From Bosea sp. RAC05 (GTDB lineage Bacteria; Pseudomonadota; Alphaproteobacteria; Rhizobiales; Beijerinckiaceae), in contig NZ_CP016464.1 of assembly GCF_001713455.1 (NCBI RefSeq), forward strand, positions 2,156,001-2,220,000: 64,000 bases of DNA, read 5' to 3'. Of the stretch, positions 62,189-64,000 are shown piece after piece; within the stretch, counting starts at the first letter, position 1, and each line of letters begins with the position of its first letter. The translations under genes were made by a program, and so were the position numbers. The notes below the pieces were generated by a model. The model was not told where the DNA came from, made no database searches, and saw only the letters and a list, made by a program, of their open reading frames with translations.

Positions 62189-62825
62189 AGGCTCCGGGTC
62201 TCGGCGAACGGTAGGTTTTGCGATTTTTGGGTTCTTAACGACCTCCTCGACCCGTGGATGACGATCGCCCGCGATGCGATAAGGCGATCGGACAACGAAT
62301 ACTCGAAGATCGTCTGTCACTCTCCGCATCCAGGAGCTTCGCGCCAAAAGCTGAACTTGGCGACGTGCCGGGAAGCGGACATTCCCTCAGACACGGCCGT
62401 CTCCTAGGCTGCCGACACATTAGCCATTGTACGAAGTGACCCGCTGCCGGTTTCGTCAGCGCTCGGAACGCTCCGGCCCGACGAACCCTTGGCTGTCGAT
62501 AGCCGTCTGCGCGCGCGCGCGGGCGAGCGTATTGTTGTGGTGACCCAGCAGCCAGGCGACCCAGGGAGCGTCGCGGCTTACGCCAATAGCAAGTGCGTCT
62601 CCGAAATGTGGATGCTGGGCAGGATCAAAGTTGCGTCTACCATGCCGATTCTCGGTTTGGGCATTCTGGGATTCGCGGGTGCAACCCGCATCGTCCCGGA
62701 CGGGTTTTGGCGATAGCGCCTCCTAAGGCAACGGGCTCTAGGCGCCAACAGCCTCAAGAACATCAGATGTTTACCCCCTTCTCGTTATCTTCCGTGAGCG
62801 TTCTTCAACAGGACATTGAACAGGC
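62189..62825. other. Gene-poor stretch before the HMG-CoA reductase gene
   Basis: About 640 bp without a supported gene. It holds a GC-alternating run near 62509-62524. A 75-codon plus-strand frame (62489-62716) has a short hydrophobic stretch (PILGLGILGFAGA) but no ribosome site or match I can name. Confidence 0.45.
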
Positions 62826-64000
62826 ATGTCGGTCATTCCCTATTCGGTCCTGCGCCTGCTCGATCGTCTGCGCGCGTCCTACACGGCCGAGCAGGCACGC
62901 AGCCGGATGAGCCATCAGGCCGACAGGATTCCCGAGCGGATGCTGCGCTCGCCGCGGGAGGCGGACGCAGCTAGCATCACGTCTCTCTGGCGGCAGCTCG
63001 CCCAGGCCGGTGTTTCGACACAGGCCTCCGAGCCCGTCCTGGCGGATGAGCAGGCGCTCGCCGATGCTGAAGGCTACTCTGCGAACATCGAGGCGATGAT
63101 CGGCACGACAAAGGTGCCGGTCGGTGTCATCGGTCCGCTCCTGATCAACGGCCTCAACGCCAACGGAGCCTATTACGTGCCTCTGGCCACCACGGAGGCG
63201 GCGCTGGTCGCTTCCTATGCCCGAGGCGCGGCGGTGGTGACTAAATCCGGCGGCGTGACAACCGGGCTGCTCAACGAAGGCGTGCTACGCAGCCCCGGCT
63301 TCAAATTCGCCAGCCTGATCGATGCCGGCCTCTTCGTCGCCTGGGTAACGCGCTCTGTCGACGACCTGCAGGCCGCGGCCGAGGCGACGACGCGCTATGG
63401 CAAGCTGATCTCGCTCGAGCCGATGATCGACAACGACATCGTCTTCCTGCTGTGCCGCTACACCACCGGCGACGCCGCAGGGCAGAACATGGTGACGCTC
63501 GCGACCGACGCGCTCTGCCGGCGTATCGAGGAGACGTGCCCGATCAAGCCGCTGCACTGGTTCATCGAGGCCAATTTCTCAGGCGACAAGAAGGCCTCCT
63601 ATCTCGGCCTGCTCACCGGCCGCGGCCGTAAGGTGAGCGCCAGCGTGATTATTCCCGGCGCCCTCGTGGAGAAGCACCTCCATGTCGGCGTCGACCGGAT
63701 GATGGCCTACGCGGAGATGGCCAATCTCGGTGCCCTGCTCAGCGGGCAGCTCGGCGCACAGGGCCACTACGCCAATGGCCTCGCAGCCTTCTACATCGCC
63801 ACTGGCCAGGACGCGGCCTGCGTCTCGGAATCGGCGGTCGGCTTCACCCGCATGGAGCGGCGCGGCGCAGATCTCTTTGTCTCCGTAACCCTGCCCAATA
63901 TCCTGGTCGGATCGGTAGGCGGCGGCACGGGTCTGCCGAGCCAGTCGGCGGCGCTCTCGCTGCTGGGGCTGAAGGGCGCGGGCCATGGTGCGGCGCTGGC
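62826..64000 (+). CDS. Hydroxymethylglutaryl-CoA reductase, partial
   Basis: The first 391 residues are visible; the gene runs off the right edge. It has MIGTTKVPVGVIGPL (91-105), PLATTEAALVASYARGA with catalytic Glu124, GDAAGQNMV with Asp216, NFSGDKKAS with the Lys pair 255-256, and GSVGGGTGLPSQ near the end. These are the HMG-CoA reductase motifs; the C-terminal catalytic His lies outside. The enzyme interconverts HMG-CoA and mevalonate. Class assignment is uncertain. It is unusual in alphaproteobacteria, most of which use the MEP route. No other mevalonate gene is in the window. Confidence 0.85.
   Translation, partial: MSVIPYSVLRLLDRLRASYTAEQARSRMSHQADRIPERMLRSPREADAASITSLWRQLAQAGVSTQASEPVLADEQALADAEGYSANIEAMIGTTKVPVGVIGPLLINGLNANGAYYVPLATTEAALVASYARGAAVVTKSGGVTTGLLNEGVLRSPGFKFASLIDAGLFVAWVTRSVDDLQAAAEATTRYGKLISLEPMIDNDIVFLLCRYTTGDAAGQNMVTLATDALCRRIEETCPIKPLHWFIEANFSGDKKASYLGLLTGRGRKVSASVIIPGALVEKHLHVGVDRMMAYAEMANLGALLSGQLGAQGHYANGLAAFYIATGQDAACVSESAVGFTRMERRGADLFVSVTLPNILVGSVGGGTGLPSQSAALSLLGLKGAGHGAAL

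Noticed and set aside
60194..62347. Very long minus-strand open frame (717 codons) opposite the tct genes
   Set aside because: It is Arg/Asp/Gln/His-rich low-complexity sequence antisense to clear TctB and TctA genes, as often seen in GC-rich DNA.
62509..62524. Alternating GC run
   Set aside because: Only about 16 bp; simple sequence without other signs of function.

Overview
The window is a GC-rich (about two thirds G+C) chromosomal stretch with long, tightly packed operons. It fits a metabolically versatile soil or plant-associated alphaproteobacterium of the Hyphomicrobiales (Bosea/Bradyrhizobium-like). The grounds are codon use, the many LysR and IclR regulators, the ABC and TTT solute uptake systems, and the ben/cat gene order. 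The genus is inferred and cannot be proved from this sequence. I saw no complete rRNA or tRNA gene, IS element or CRISPR array.

Layout. (1) 1-9.35 kb is an aromatic operon on the minus strand. It runs from a salicylate-hydroxylase-like flavoprotein through catB, catC, catA and benABCD to a DUF849 beta-keto acid cleavage enzyme cut by the left edge. A CatR/BenM-type LysR gene is divergent, and the shared control region carries an exact ATAC-N7-GTAT operator. (2) 9.5-20.8 kb looks like an IclR regulon of two operons. One encodes a three-subunit HcnABC/opine-oxidase-like dehydrogenase. The other encodes an enoyl-CoA hydratase, a Pot-type ABC importer with a fused permease, a CaiC-like CoA ligase and an unknown Rossmann protein. 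Related palindromes lie in front of both. (3) 21.1-28.5 kb is an extracytosolic flavin electron-transfer locus: ApbE, a PepSY/flavodoxin/ferredoxin-reductase membrane protein, a DUF2271 protein with a flavinylation motif, a two-component system, a small PepSY protein and a VIT-family transporter. Three copies of one operator-like motif precede three of its transcription units. (4) 28.5-34.6 kb holds a minus-strand set: small exported protein, arylsulfatase, outer-membrane protein and eight-heme cytochrome with TPR-like repeats.

(5) 35-44.3 kb holds a GcvA-like LysR gene and a divergent Liv-type ABC importer joined to an acyl-CoA dehydrogenase, a medium-chain dehydrogenase and an acyl-CoA ligase. 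(6) 44.4-51.9 kb holds a D-cysteine desulfhydrase-like PLP enzyme, a LysR regulator and a Dpp/Opp-type importer with a fused double ATPase. (7) 51.9-54.5 kb is a gene-poor, accessory-looking stretch with a small membrane protein, a tRNA-Ser 3'-end-like fragment and an HNH endonuclease. (8) 54.7-62.2 kb is a sugar-acid locus: lactonase, 5-dehydro-4-deoxyglucarate dehydratase, LysR regulator, two Bug-type binding proteins and TctBA, with a repeated 27-bp LysR-box candidate. (9) 62.8-64 kb is an HMG-CoA reductase cut by the right edge.

The common theme is capture and catabolism of organic acids, aromatics and amino compounds, each unit with its own regulator. The most distinctive parts are the flavin/heme electron-transfer loci (regions 3 and 4) and the repeated operator motifs that define small local regulons.
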